Assembly (NCBI GenBank): GCA_003280085.1
Contig: QCFY01000001.1
Location: 164,748 to 228,747, forward strand
Reading direction: 5' to 3'
Length of the DNA stretch: 64,000 bases
Origin: Prochlorococcus sp. AG-363-O06
GTDB lineage: Bacteria > Cyanobacteriota > Cyanobacteriia > PCC-6307 > Cyanobiaceae
Below are positions 38,927 to 48,763 of the stretch, piece by piece (position 1 is the first letter of the stretch; the number at the start of each line of letters is the position of its first letter). The notes beneath the pieces were generated by a model that ran no database searches, was not told the origin of the DNA, and was given only the letters and a program-made list of their open reading frames with translations. Made by a program: the position numbers and the translations under genes.

Positions 38927-41872
38927 CTACTCTAAAACCTTCTTCAAATAGCTGGCTGTATAACTCGTTGGATGAGCAGCAACATTTTCTGGTGTACCTG
39001 TGACAATGATTTCACCGCCCTTATCGCCACCTTCAGGTCCTAGATCAATAATCCAATCTGAGCACCGAATGACATCTAAATTATGTTCAATGACAATTAT
39101 TGAATTGCCTTTATCGACCAAGCGCTGAATAACATCCATCAACTTGTGAACGTCATAAAAACTCAGACCAGTGGTTGGCTCATCAATCAGATATAGAGTT
39201 TTACCAGTTGCTCTTCGAGATAGCTCTGTTGCCAACTTAACTCTTTGTGCCTCGCCACCAGAAAGAGTAGGAGCAGGTTGACCCAGTTTGATATAACCCA
39301 GTCCTACATCTACAAGTGTTCGCAAACGATCTGCTGCTTGTGGTATTGAAGAAAAGACATCTGCAGCTTGCTCAACAGTCATTTCTAAAACATCCGCAAT
39401 TGAGTACCCTTTGTATCTCACTTGCAAAGTTTCTCTATTAAACCTAGCCCCTTTACAAACATCACATTGAACATAAACATCGGGCAAAAAATTCATCTCT
39501 ATGACATTTACACCTTGACCCCTGCAAGCTTCACAACGACCGCCTTTAACATTAAAACTAAATTGCCCAACTTGATATCCTCTGGCTTTTGCCTCTATTG
39601 AAGCAGCAAAAATTTGACGAATAGGATCAAAAGCCCCTGTATAAGTTGCGGGATTAGAGCGTGGGGTTCGTCCAATAGGTGATTGATCAATCACAATTAC
39701 TTTATCAATTGATTTTATTCCTCTTAAAGCACCTAAACCCTTAGGGAAAGGAACCTTTAAGCCTAAGCTATGATTAATTGCAGGATGTAGCAATTCATTA
39801 ATCAATGTACTTTTTCCACTCCCACTAACACCTGTAACAGCAATCAATCGACCTAAAGGAAACTCAACTGTTAAGTTCTTTAAATTATTTCTATCACAAT
39901 CAATCAACTTAAGCATGCGTTTTCCATCTATTCTTCTCTCCTTCGGTGTAGGAATAGACAGAGTTCCACTTAAGTATGCACCTGTCAAAGAATCTTTCGA
40001 TGATAATAAATTATCTACTGAACCTTCAGAAATGATTTGACCTCCATGCACTCCTGCACCTGGGCCAATATCAACTACATAATCTGCTGCACGAATAGTC
40101 TCTTCATCATGTTCTACAACAACAAGTGTATTTCCCAAATCTCGCAGACGTTTTAAAGTAGCCAATAAACGATCATTATCTCGTTGATGAAGACCAATAC
40201 TAGGTTCATCTAATACATAAAGCACACCTGTTAATCCAGCTCCAATTTGTGTAGCTAATCTTATTCGCTGAGCCTCTCCACCAGATAAAGTCATCGCAGG
40301 TCTATCTAAACTTAAATAATCAAGACCTACATCAAGTAGAAAACGCAAGCGCAATCTTATTTCTTTAAGAACTAAATCACCAATTTGAATTTGACGATTG
40401 GAAAGTAGAGGCATCGATCCCTTTGCTTCACCAACTCCCATCATTTTCTCAATATGAGTAAGTGTTTCGCCTACACTTATAGATGTCAGTTCAGTAATGC
40501 TATAAGGACCAACCTTTACAGCCAATGCTTCAGGACGCAATCTATTTCCAGCACAAGTTTGACAAGGCACTAATTCAAGATATTTTTCCAATTTTTGTCT
40601 TACAGATTCACCAGAAGCATCTCTTAATTGTCTTTCTAAAATTGGAAGGATTCCTTCAAAATTCCTCTTATAGGCAGCTGTTTTTTTGTATCTACTATCT
40701 GCTTGAATCAGGATAGGTTCAGAACTGCCATTAAGTAATACATTAGTTTGTTCATCAGAAAGATCTTTCCAAGGTGTTTTAATTTCAAAACCAAAAGCCT
40801 CACCTACAGAATAAAGCAAAGAAAAATAATAAGAATTATCTTTATCACTCCAAGGGGCGACAGCTGCATAAACAGGTAAAGATGGATCGGGAATAACACG
40901 TTCTAAAGTAAACTTTTTTAGATGACCTAAGCCATGGCAATCAACACAAGCCCCATAAGGACTATTAAAAGAAAATAACCTAGGAGACAACTCTTCAATA
41001 ACAGATCCATGTACAGGGCAAGCAAAATTTTCAGAGTAGAGTCTTTCTCTTTCAACCCCTTTAGGTAAATCTTCTTTTGCTTTTGGAACTACTTCAACTA
41101 CAGCCAATCCCTCTCCTCGCTTTAATGCAGTTCTGAGTGAGTCTGTAAGCCTTTCCTGAATACCTTCTCTGGAAATCAAACGATCTACAACTACTTCAAT
41201 AGTATGAGATTGATTCTTATCTAGTTCAATATTGTCAGAAAGTTCTCGAACCTCTTTATTAATACGTACACGAGCAAATCCTTCAGAAGCAAGTGCTCTA
41301 AGCAATTTTGAATGTGTTCCTTTCTTACCGCGAACAACAGGAGAAAGTAATTGATAACGAGTTCCTTCTGGAAGAGTAATAATCTGATCTACCATTTCAT
41401 CTATGGTTTGTGGTCTTATAGAGCGATCACATTCGGGACAATGAGGTTCTCCTGCTCTTCCAAACAACAACCTTAAGTAATCTTGTATTTCAGTAACTGT
41501 TCCTACTGTTGAACGCGGGTTATGACTAGTAGATTTTTGATCAATAGATATAGCAGGCGACAAACCCTCAATTGCGTCTACATCTGGTTTATCAACTTGA
41601 CCTAGGAATTGCCTTGCATAAGCGGACAAACTTTCTACATACCTACGTTGTCCCTCAGCAAAAATAGTATCAAAAGCTAAAGAACTCTTACCGCTTCCAC
41701 TAACACCTGTAAAAACAACAAATTTATTTCTCGGAAGACTTAAATCAATATTCTTAAGGTTGTGCTGACGAGCACCACGAATTCTTATTACATCCTCGAG
41801 AGAACCGCCACTTAAATTCACAGCTGCCTCAGAGTGCCAGTCAGTTTTCTTGCGAACAGGGCCACGACCCAT
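38927..41872 (-). CDS. uvrA: Excinuclease ABC subunit A
   Basis: UvrA recognises DNA damage for nucleotide excision repair with UvrB. The 981-residue protein has two ABC modules, each with a Walker A (GVSGSGKSS and GVSGSGKST) and signature LSGGEAQR, and the zinc-finger blocks CPECDRS, CVDCHGLG and CEACRGQG...CDVCKG. About 28 residues precede the usual start RIRGARQHNLKNI, so the true start may be further in. It is followed downstream by spsA after 246 bases with no gene; that gap holds nothing I can support. Confidence 0.97.
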   Translation of the reverse strand: MGRGPVRKKTDWHSEAAVNLSGGSLEDVIRIRGARQHNLKNIDLSLPRNKFVVFTGVSGSGKSSLAFDTIFAEGQRRYVESLSAYARQFLGQVDKPDVDAIEGLSPAISIDQKSTSHNPRSTVGTVTEIQDYLRLLFGRAGEPHCPECDRSIRPQTIDEMVDQIITLPEGTRYQLLSPVVRGKKGTHSKLLRALASEGFARVRINKEVRELSDNIELDKNQSHTIEVVVDRLISREGIQERLTDSLRTALKRGEGLAVVEVVPKAKEDLPKGVERERLYSENFACPVHGSVIEELSPRLFSFNSPYGACVDCHGLGHLKKFTLERVIPDPSLPVYAAVAPWSDKDNSYYFSLLYSVGEAFGFEIKTPWKDLSDEQTNVLLNGSSEPILIQADSRYKKTAAYKRNFEGILPILERQLRDASGESVRQKLEKYLELVPCQTCAGNRLRPEALAVKVGPYSITELTSISVGETLTHIEKMMGVGEAKGSMPLLSNRQIQIGDLVLKEIRLRLRFLLDVGLDYLSLDRPAMTLSGGEAQRIRLATQIGAGLTGVLYVLDEPSIGLHQRDNDRLLATLKRLRDLGNTLVVVEHDEETIRAADYVVDIGPGAGVHGGQIISEGSVDNLLSSKDSLTGAYLSGTLSIPTPKERRIDGKRMLKLIDCDRNNLKNLTVEFPLGRLIAVTGVSGSGKSTLINELLHPAINHSLGLKVPFPKGLGALRGIKSIDKVIVIDQSPIGRTPRSNPATYTGAFDPIRQIFAASIEAKARGYQVGQFSFNVKGGRCEACRGQGVNVIEMNFLPDVYVQCDVCKGARFNRETLQVRYKGYSIADVLEMTVEQAADVFSSIPQAADRLRTLVDVGLGYIKLGQPAPTLSGGEAQRVKLATELSRRATGKTLYLIDEPTTGLSFYDVHKLMDVIQRLVDKGNSIIVIEHNLDVIRCSDWIIDLGPEGGDKGGEIIVTGTPENVAAHPTSYTASYLKKVLE

Positions 41873-41919
41873 AAGGGATTTATCTAATGGGCTAAAAGTA
41901 TAAAGATAGAAAGTGGACT

Positions 41920-43614
41920 TTAGGCAACATGTTGTTCCAGCAATCCTGCTGCATAAATCTGTGCCTCCGCCAAATCTCCTCCAGCAAGATCAGCCAATTC
42001 CTTTTGACGATCCTGGATATTCGTTAAAGGAATGACTTTGGAGCTAGTTAAGCCTTGAGAAACAGACTTGCTGACAGAAAAATGATGATCTGCGGCTGCA
42101 GCAACCATTGGTTGATGTGTTACACAAAAAACCTGCCGTGATTTTGAAAGTCTTTTTAAAATTTTTGCTATCTCAAAGCTAATTCGCCCACTAACACCAG
42201 AATCAATTTCATCAAAGAAAAAAGTGCTTGAACCCGTAACTTCAGCTAATACAAGTTTTAAAGCCAATAAGAAACGAGACATCTCACCACCCGACGCAAC
42301 CTCTGCAATTGGTGCCAATGGATGGCCTGGGTTAGCAGAAAACATAAATTCAATTTTATCAATTCCAAATTCATTAGGTTCAACTGAGAAAAACTGAATT
42401 TGAAAATGTGCATTAAGGAGCCCCATTGGACGCAAATGCTCAAGCAAGCAAGCTTGAATATCAGTGGCAATCTTTTTACGGAGTGAGGAAAGCTGCTTAT
42501 TATTCTCGTCTCTAATTTTTCTAGCAGAAACTTCTTTAATATGTAATTCATCTAAAAGCTTGTCTGATGAAACATTTTCCAAAGTAGATCTTAATTCTTC
42601 TCTTAATTTCAAAAGTTCTTGAATCTCCAATCCATGAAAACGTTGTAAGCGCTTTAAGAAAGCTAGTCTTTCTTGAATTAAATTTAATCTTTCAGTATCA
42701 GTATCAATTAAATTGGTATATTCATTTAATTTACTAATTAACTCCTGAATAGAAGAAATGATTTCTAGAGATAAGTTTAGTTCTGAGTTTAAATCCTGAT
42801 CCATCTTAGTCATAGCTTGCAATTCATTTACACATAAACTAAATCGATCAAGAATAGAAGGTGATTGATCACAGCTTTCATGCAAATGATTAAATAATCG
42901 CGATAGTCCTTCTTGCAATCTTACTCCATTAGCTAATCGATCTTGCTCTCTTTCAATCTTCTTATCTTCAAAAGGATCAGCTAAATTAGCTGCATCTAAT
43001 TCCTGAAGAATTGACAATGAATTTTCATACTCCAATGAAAACTGTTTGGCTCTTCTTAAGGCATCTTCAAGTTCAGTAGAAGCAGCCTTCCAAGCTTTCC
43101 AGCTACTCCGAACAGTTAATAACATACTTTCTAACTCAACAAAACCAAAATCATCTAATAGGCCAAGATGGTAACTGGAATCTGTCATATTATGAATTTG
43201 ACCTTGAATAGTAAGATCTAGCAAAAGTGGTCTTAAAGAAAGAATGTCTTTACGGTTTACAAGGGTTCCATTAACCCGCCATCGGGAAGTCTGACGGTCA
43301 TCCTTTAATCGAATTTCGCGAGTAACACTCAATTCCATATCATCAAGATCAAATTGATGATCTCCAAGCCAAGATTTAACCTCTTGACTCTTAGAAAAAA
43401 TTGCCTCTATTAAGCCTTTATCATGTCCAGTTCTTATTAGTCTAAAGCCTGATGATGCCTGGGATCCACAAAATAAAGCATCTAGAGCATCTAGAAGAAT
43501 TGACTTGCCCGTACCTGTCTGACCAGTCAAAACAGTTAAGCCTTTATCAAATGACAGCTCTAAACTGTCAATAAGGGCAATATTCTCAAGCCTGAGGCCG
43601 ACCAACACAATCAT
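41920..43614 (-). CDS. recN: DNA repair protein RecN
   Basis: RecN is an SMC-like ATPase of double-strand break repair. The protein begins LVGLRLENIALIDSLELSF and has Walker A GQTGTGKSILLDAL, a long central coiled-coil region, the ABC signature VASGGEMSRFLLALK and Walker B FFFDEIDSGVSG. ATG at 43614 is preferred; a TTG three codons upstream is possible. It is divergent from the ABC1 kinase gene with only 13 bases between start codons, so the promoters must overlap the coding ends. Confidence 0.95.
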   Translation of the reverse strand: MIVLVGLRLENIALIDSLELSFDKGLTVLTGQTGTGKSILLDALDALFCGSQASSGFRLIRTGHDKGLIEAIFSKSQEVKSWLGDHQFDLDDMELSVTREIRLKDDRQTSRWRVNGTLVNRKDILSLRPLLLDLTIQGQIHNMTDSSYHLGLLDDFGFVELESMLLTVRSSWKAWKAASTELEDALRRAKQFSLEYENSLSILQELDAANLADPFEDKKIEREQDRLANGVRLQEGLSRLFNHLHESCDQSPSILDRFSLCVNELQAMTKMDQDLNSELNLSLEIISSIQELISKLNEYTNLIDTDTERLNLIQERLAFLKRLQRFHGLEIQELLKLREELRSTLENVSSDKLLDELHIKEVSARKIRDENNKQLSSLRKKIATDIQACLLEHLRPMGLLNAHFQIQFFSVEPNEFGIDKIEFMFSANPGHPLAPIAEVASGGEMSRFLLALKLVLAEVTGSSTFFFDEIDSGVSGRISFEIAKILKRLSKSRQVFCVTHQPMVAAAADHHFSVSKSVSQGLTSSKVIPLTNIQDRQKELADLAGGDLAEAQIYAAGLLEQHVA

Positions 43615-43627
43615 CAACAGCAATCAC

Positions 43628-45544
43628 ATGGACGGTAGCGACACTTACGTGGATTTAGAAGGGGGGGAGGCAAAATCTCGTAATGATCTCGGAGCAGAGG
43701 GAATTAGTGATTTCATTGAAGCCGCTGGATTAGTTGAATATGACCAATGTGCAATTTCTAATATTTATAAAGGACATCCAAAAAGATTAATAAAAAGGCT
43801 TTGGCAAACATTAGTCCCTATAACATTGTTCATTATAGGAGTTGCGATTGACAAAGTGCTTGGTTTATTAGAAAAGAAGTCACAAGCTAAGAAAAGATCC
43901 AAGGAATTAGCCGAGCTACTAGTAGCCCTAGGTCCTGCTTTTATTAAAGCTGGACAAGCATTATCAACTCGACCAGATATTGTTCCAACAATAATATTAG
44001 AAGAGTTATCTCAATTACAAGATCAGTTACCAGGTTTCGAAAGCAATCTAGCAATGCTGTGTATAGAAGAAGATCTCAATTGCAAGGTAAAAGATATTTT
44101 TTTGGAATTAGAATCAGAACCAATTTCAGCAGCTTCTCTAGGACAAGTCCACAAAGGGGTTTTGAAAGATGGAAGCCAAGTAGCTGTGAAAATACAAAGA
44201 CCTGGTTTAAGAGAGCAAATAACTTTGGATTTATATATAGTGAGAAATATTGCAAATTGGCTGAATAAAAATATTGGTTTAATCAGAAGTGATTTGGTTG
44301 CATTAGTTGATGAATTAGGTAAAAGGATCTTTCAAGAGATGGATTACATCAATGAAGCAAATAATGCAGAAAAATTTCGCGAGCTTCACTCTCATAATCC
44401 TAAAATCAAAGTGCCAAAAGTGTTTAAGCATGCAAGTAGTAGAAGAGTTTTGACAATGGAATGGATTGATGGAGTAAAATTAACGAAATTAGATGCAATA
44501 CAAAAACTCGGAATTGATCGAGATGAGATGGTCAATATTGGAGTAAATTGTAGTCTTCAGCAACTATTAGAGCATGGTTTCTTTCATGCTGATCCGCACC
44601 CTGGAAATTTATTAGCATTGCCAAATGGAAAACTCTGTTATTTAGATTTTGGAATGATGAGTGAGGTTCGAAAAGAATCAAGAAATGGCTTAATTCAAGC
44701 CGTAGTTCATCTTGTAAATAAAGACTTTGATGCTTTATCTAAAGATTTTGTTGAATTAGGATTTTTAGAAGAAAAAGTAAATCTAAAACCAATCGTACCT
44801 GCATTTGAATCAGTTTTTAGTCAGGCAGTAGATATGGGGGTCAATAAATTAGATTTCAAAAGTGTTACCGATGACTTATCAGGTGTTATGTATAAATTTC
44901 CGTTTAAAATACCAGCATATTATGCACTTATAATTAGATCACTAATAACTTTAGAGGGAATTGCTTTAAGTGTAGATCCAAACTTTAAAATACTTGGCGC
45001 TGCTTACCCATATTTTGCCAAGCGGTTAATGGAAGATAATGATCCGAAGCTTCGCAAAAGCCTAAAAGATATGATATTTGAAAAAAACAACATAAAATGG
45101 GAAAGACTTGAAAACCTTATCAAAAGCGCTTCTTCGCAAACTGATCTAAATATTGAAAAACTAATAGATCAAGTCATGGATTTTCTTTTCTCTGCAAATG
45201 GTGGAATATTAAGGAAAGAATTAGTGAACACTACAGTTCAACAAATAGATCTAATTGGCTGGAAGACACTAAAACAAATTAATCAAAAATTAACACATAA
45301 AGCTCTAAAGAATGATGAAGTACAATTTAGAAGAAGTCAAGATATACTAAACTTAGACCCTATTAAAGAATTTATAGCAATCTTAAAAACATTGCCAGGT
45401 TTTAAAATGGAAATGATAATTAGTAAACTGCCAAGATTATTTATAGAGCCCAAAGCAAGAAAAATGGGTTTTGATGTAGCTAGAGGTGTAACAGAAAAAG
45501 GTATCATTCGACTTGTGAAAGTAGCAGCGGGAGTTGATCAATAA
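43628..45544 (+). CDS. ABC1/AarF/UbiB family atypical kinase
   Basis: A 638-residue protein of the ABC1 kinase-like family, common in cyanobacteria and plastids, where members affect prenylquinone metabolism and membrane stress. Key blocks are GPAFIKAGQALSTRPDIVP (the KxGQ loop), AAASLGQVH-type ISAASLGQVHKG, VAVKIQRPG, and HADPHPGNLLALPNGKLCYLDFGMM with the catalytic-loop Asp and metal-binding DFG. A hydrophobic stretch lies near residues 61-80. Exact substrate unknown. It abuts the DUF1400 gene. Confidence 0.93.
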   Translation: MDGSDTYVDLEGGEAKSRNDLGAEGISDFIEAAGLVEYDQCAISNIYKGHPKRLIKRLWQTLVPITLFIIGVAIDKVLGLLEKKSQAKKRSKELAELLVALGPAFIKAGQALSTRPDIVPTIILEELSQLQDQLPGFESNLAMLCIEEDLNCKVKDIFLELESEPISAASLGQVHKGVLKDGSQVAVKIQRPGLREQITLDLYIVRNIANWLNKNIGLIRSDLVALVDELGKRIFQEMDYINEANNAEKFRELHSHNPKIKVPKVFKHASSRRVLTMEWIDGVKLTKLDAIQKLGIDRDEMVNIGVNCSLQQLLEHGFFHADPHPGNLLALPNGKLCYLDFGMMSEVRKESRNGLIQAVVHLVNKDFDALSKDFVELGFLEEKVNLKPIVPAFESVFSQAVDMGVNKLDFKSVTDDLSGVMYKFPFKIPAYYALIIRSLITLEGIALSVDPNFKILGAAYPYFAKRLMEDNDPKLRKSLKDMIFEKNNIKWERLENLIKSASSQTDLNIEKLIDQVMDFLFSANGGILRKELVNTTVQQIDLIGWKTLKQINQKLTHKALKNDEVQFRRSQDILNLDPIKEFIAILKTLPGFKMEMIISKLPRLFIEPKARKMGFDVARGVTEKGIIRLVKVAAGVDQ

Positions 45545-46120
45545 ATGAATATTATTTTCTTCAACAAAGTCTTAGTTACATTAATAATAACAGTAGCATC
45601 TATAACAACAAATGTGATCTCAGCAGAAAAAATTACTTTTATCAGTGGAGCATACTCGAGGAGTTTAACCCTAAATGAGTTAGATCTTTTTGCTAAGACT
45701 GGTAAGGCAAAAGGTTTTCTAAATGAGATAATTAAGTACAGTAAGGAAGACAAGAAAGTTATCAAGTCATTGCTAAATCAAGAAATCGAACTCCCACTTT
45801 TAGTCACAAGCAGACTGATGAATAGTCGAATAGGAGAAGCAATGATAAAAAGAATAGCAAAAGTAATCCATCCTTTTAAAATAACCAATGAAAAAACAAC
45901 TGTTCCTGCCATAAGATCTGCTGTAATAAAGGGGTTATACAATGGCAAAGGCAGTATTAATCTATTAGCTTTTTTTAAAGCCTATCCAAATAAAGTGATG
46001 GCAATAAATGTACCAGCCCTAATTAAGGCAATAGAAAAAGCAGAATCAATTTCTGATCTGGTGACATTTTTCTCTAATTCTCCACTAGACAACCTAAAAA
46101 CAGGGGCAACAAAGTCTTAG
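45545..46120 (+). CDS. DUF1400 (alpha/beta-hydrolase-associated) secreted protein
   Basis: A 191-residue protein with an N-terminal signal-like hydrophobic segment (residues 7-25) followed by AEKITFISGAYSRSLTLNELDLFAKTGKAKGFL, matching the cyanobacterial DUF1400 pattern that often precedes an alpha/beta-hydrolase domain. Here only the DUF1400 part is present. It starts directly after the ABC1 gene stop, so it is probably translated in the same operon. Function unknown; export to the periplasm or thylakoid lumen is inferred. Confidence 0.78.
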   Translation: MNIIFFNKVLVTLIITVASITTNVISAEKITFISGAYSRSLTLNELDLFAKTGKAKGFLNEIIKYSKEDKKVIKSLLNQEIELPLLVTSRLMNSRIGEAMIKRIAKVIHPFKITNEKTTVPAIRSAVIKGLYNGKGSINLLAFFKAYPNKVMAINVPALIKAIEKAESISDLVTFFSNSPLDNLKTGATKS

Positions 46121-46137
46121 ATTGTATTTCTGACGAA

Positions 46138-47253
46138 TTGAACACAGTGTCTTTTATCAAAAGGTTGAATCAAAAGGCAAGCAAAAGCAGTGGCTGGAAG
46201 CATTGGCCAGGATTGATAGAGGCATATAGGGAATTGCTTCCTGTCTCAACAAATACACCGATCATCACGCTGCAAGAAGGGGGAACACCTCTAATACCAG
46301 TTAAGACAATCTCAAATCTTATTGGGAAAGGGGTAAGCGTGTACGTGAAGTATGACGGACTGAATCCAACTGGTTCATTTAAAGATCGTGGAATGACAAT
46401 GGCAATCAGCAAAGCAAAAGAAGAAGGTTGCGAAGCTGTTATATGTGCCAGCACAGGAAACACATCTGCTTCAGCCGCCGCATATGCACGTCGGGGTGGA
46501 ATGCGAGCATATGTATTAATTCCTGATGGTTACGTTGCACAAGGGAAGCTTGCACAAGCGTTAGTTTATGGTGCAGAAGTTTTAGCTATAAAAGGTAATT
46601 TTGATAAAGCATTAGACATTGTTCAAGAAATATCTAAAAACTACCCAGTTACGTTGGTAAATTCAGTAAATCCATATAGAATAGAGGGTCAAAAAACAGC
46701 AGCATTTGAAATTATAGATGCATTGGGAGATGCCCCAGAATGGCTATGCATACCGATGGGTAATGCAGGAAATATTACAGCTTACTGGAAAGGCTTCGAA
46801 GAATATAAAAACCTAGGAAAATCTCAAACTCTACCAAGGATGATGGGATTTCAAGCTGAGGGTTCTGCACCACTTATTTACAATAAAATTATAGAAAATC
46901 CAGAAACTATTGCTACAGCAATAAGAATAGGAAATCCAGTTAACAAAATAAATGCATTAAATGCAAAAACAAAAAGCAAAGGTTCATTTTTAGCTGTAAC
47001 TGATGAAGAAATAATCAAAGCATATAAATTATTAGGAGACCAAGAAGGAATTTTTTGTGAGCCAGCAAGCGCAGCATCTATTGCAGGTTTACTGAAACGA
47101 AAAGAAGAAGTACCCAAAAACGCCAATATTGTTTGTGTTTTAACTGGTAATGGATTAAAAGATCCAGATTGTGCAATTAACAACAATGACGCGTCTTTTC
47201 ATTCAAATCTTGATCCAAGCCTAAAAACAGTTGCCAAAAAAATGGGTTTTTAA
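46138..47253 (+). CDS. thrC: Threonine synthase
   Basis: ThrC converts O-phosphohomoserine to threonine with PLP. The 371-residue protein has YDGLNPTGSFKDRGM with the PLP lysine (Lys82), ASTGNTSASAAAYARRGG and PMGNAGNITAYWKG. It is a short-type (plant/cyanobacterial-related) enzyme. TTG at 46138 is used as the start; GTG at 46147 is an alternative, and no ATG is nearby. It ends at the probable origin region. Confidence 0.95.
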   Translation: MNTVSFIKRLNQKASKSSGWKHWPGLIEAYRELLPVSTNTPIITLQEGGTPLIPVKTISNLIGKGVSVYVKYDGLNPTGSFKDRGMTMAISKAKEEGCEAVICASTGNTSASAAAYARRGGMRAYVLIPDGYVAQGKLAQALVYGAEVLAIKGNFDKALDIVQEISKNYPVTLVNSVNPYRIEGQKTAAFEIIDALGDAPEWLCIPMGNAGNITAYWKGFEEYKNLGKSQTLPRMMGFQAEGSAPLIYNKIIENPETIATAIRIGNPVNKINALNAKTKSKGSFLAVTDEEIIKAYKLLGDQEGIFCEPASAASIAGLLKRKEEVPKNANIVCVLTGNGLKDPDCAINNNDASFHSNLDPSLKTVAKKMGF

Positions 47254-47280
47254 AAATAAAAACCAATTATTTTTCTGCCT

Positions 47281-47430
47281 GGGGAAAAGCTTTTTAAAGA
47301 TAATCAACAGTTGTGGAAAAAGGAAAATTAACTATTGATTTTTAAAAAAATTATTCCACAAACACATTTTTCTGTGGAATAGTTAAGTGTTCTTCCAAAA
47401 TGGAAAGAAGAATTCCACAGGCAAAAAAAT
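47281..47430. other. Probable chromosomal replication origin (oriC) with DnaA-box-like sites
   Basis: The 373-base gap between thrC and dnaN has no gene and is very AT-rich. DnaA-box-like 9-mers are tgtggaaaa (47312-47320, the complement of TTTTCCACA), tattccaca (47352-47360), tgtggaata (47373-47381) and aattccaca (47411-47419). Cyanobacterial origins are typically next to dnaN with TTTTCCACA-type boxes. Base composition on the + strand changes across this gap from A-rich to T-rich. The remaining gap, 47431-47626, probably holds the dnaN promoter; I see no gene in it. Confidence 0.75.
47352..47381. repeat. Perfect inverted pair of DnaA-box-like 9-mers
   Basis: TATTCCACA and TGTGGAATA are exact reverse complements separated by 12 bases, forming two opposed DnaA-box-like sites within the probable origin. 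The spacing, 21 bases from start to start, is about two helical turns. Confidence 0.75.
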
Positions 47431-47626
47431 TAAATTATCAATGACAACAAGCGTTTTCAAGGATTTCCACCATTTCCTCAGGGCCTACTACTACTAATTT
47501 CATATAATTTAGATTAAAGAAAATTAGAAGAAAAAAAAACAATAATCTGAACTTGATTATTTGATTTAGGTTTCGCTTATCGAATTTTGGGATTCCTTTT
47601 TTTGAATAGGTCGTTAAGTTGGTCAA

Positions 47627-48760
47627 ATGAAACTTGATTGCTCCCAAGCTGAACTCAACTCGGCCCTTCAGCTCGTAAGTCGTGCTGTAGCTTCAAGACC
47701 TACCCACCCAGTTTTGGGAAACGTTCTTTTAACTGCTGATGAAGGCACAGGCCGCCTTAGCCTTACTGGATTTGATTTGAACTTAGGCATTCAGACCTCT
47801 TTGGATGCTTCTGTAACGGCTAGTGGTGCAATAACTCTTCCAGCAAAGTTGTTAGTAGAGATAGTTTCTAAACTTTCAAATGAATCTCCTGTTACTTTTG
47901 AGATTAAAGAAGATCGTCAACTTGTTGAATTGAAAAGTTTAAATGGTAGTTATCAGATGAGAGGAATGTCAGCAGAAGATTTTCCTGAATTACCTTTAGT
48001 ACAAAATGGATTGCCTTTAAAAGTAACTGCTAAGAATTTGCTTAAAGCTTTACGAGGAACAATCTTTGCAAGTAGTACAGATGAAGCTAAGCAATTGCTC
48101 ACAGGTGTTAATCTTAATTTTCAATCTAATTCAATGGAAGCAGCAGCAACAGATGGTCATCGATTAGCAGTTTTGAATATGTCTCAAGCATTAGATAATC
48201 AAGAATCTGAAAAATTTTCAGTAACATTACCTTCTCGATCTTTAAGGGAAGTTGAAAGATTAGTCTCTACTTGGAAGGATTCTGACATAGTTAGTTTATT
48301 CTTTGATAAAGGTCAAGTTGTTTTTCTCGCTTCTGAACAAGTCGTAACCAGTAGAACCTTAGAAGGTAGTTATCCTAATTATTCACAACTTTTACCAGAT
48401 GAGTTTTCACGTTCAATTGAGATTGAAAGATCCCCTTTCATCAAAGCACTAGAAAGAGTAGCTGTTTTAGCTGATCAGCATAATAATGTTGTAAAATTAA
48501 CAATAGAATCTTCTTCCTTGACAATTACAGCAGATGTTCAAGACGTCGGCCGTGGTTCTGAGTCTTTACCTATTTCATTTGACGGTGATTCAATTCAGAT
48601 CGCTTTTAATGTAAGGTATGTTTTAGATGGGTTAAAAGCAATTAACTCTGAGTCCGTTCTTTTACAATGCAATTTACCAACTACTCCAGCTATTATCACA
48701 CCATTAAATAGTGAATCTGATTTCACTTATTTAGTTATGCCAGTTCAAATTCGTTCTTAA
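47627..48760 (+). CDS. dnaN: DNA polymerase III beta subunit (sliding clamp)
   Basis: The beta clamp tethers the replicative polymerase to DNA. The 377-residue protein begins MKLDCSQAELNSALQLVSRAVASRPTHPVL, and shows the three-domain clamp pattern with GYEL-like DFNLGIQ, AATDGHRLAV and the C-terminal YLVMPVQIRS. The start ATG is at the conserved N terminus. Located at the origin, it is the conventional first gene of Prochlorococcus maps. Confidence 0.98.
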   Translation: MKLDCSQAELNSALQLVSRAVASRPTHPVLGNVLLTADEGTGRLSLTGFDLNLGIQTSLDASVTASGAITLPAKLLVEIVSKLSNESPVTFEIKEDRQLVELKSLNGSYQMRGMSAEDFPELPLVQNGLPLKVTAKNLLKALRGTIFASSTDEAKQLLTGVNLNFQSNSMEAAATDGHRLAVLNMSQALDNQESEKFSVTLPSRSLREVERLVSTWKDSDIVSLFFDKGQVVFLASEQVVTSRTLEGSYPNYSQLLPDEFSRSIEIERSPFIKALERVAVLADQHNNVVKLTIESSSLTITADVQDVGRGSESLPISFDGDSIQIAFNVRYVLDGLKAINSESVLLQCNLPTTPAIITPLNSESDFTYLVMPVQIRS

Positions 48761-48763
48761 AAA

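Noticed and set aside
47438..47647. 69-codon ORF on the minus strand across the origin gap and dnaN start
   Set aside because: It overlaps the dnaN start and AT-rich DNA, has a Phe/Leu-run composition, and lacks a ribosome site.
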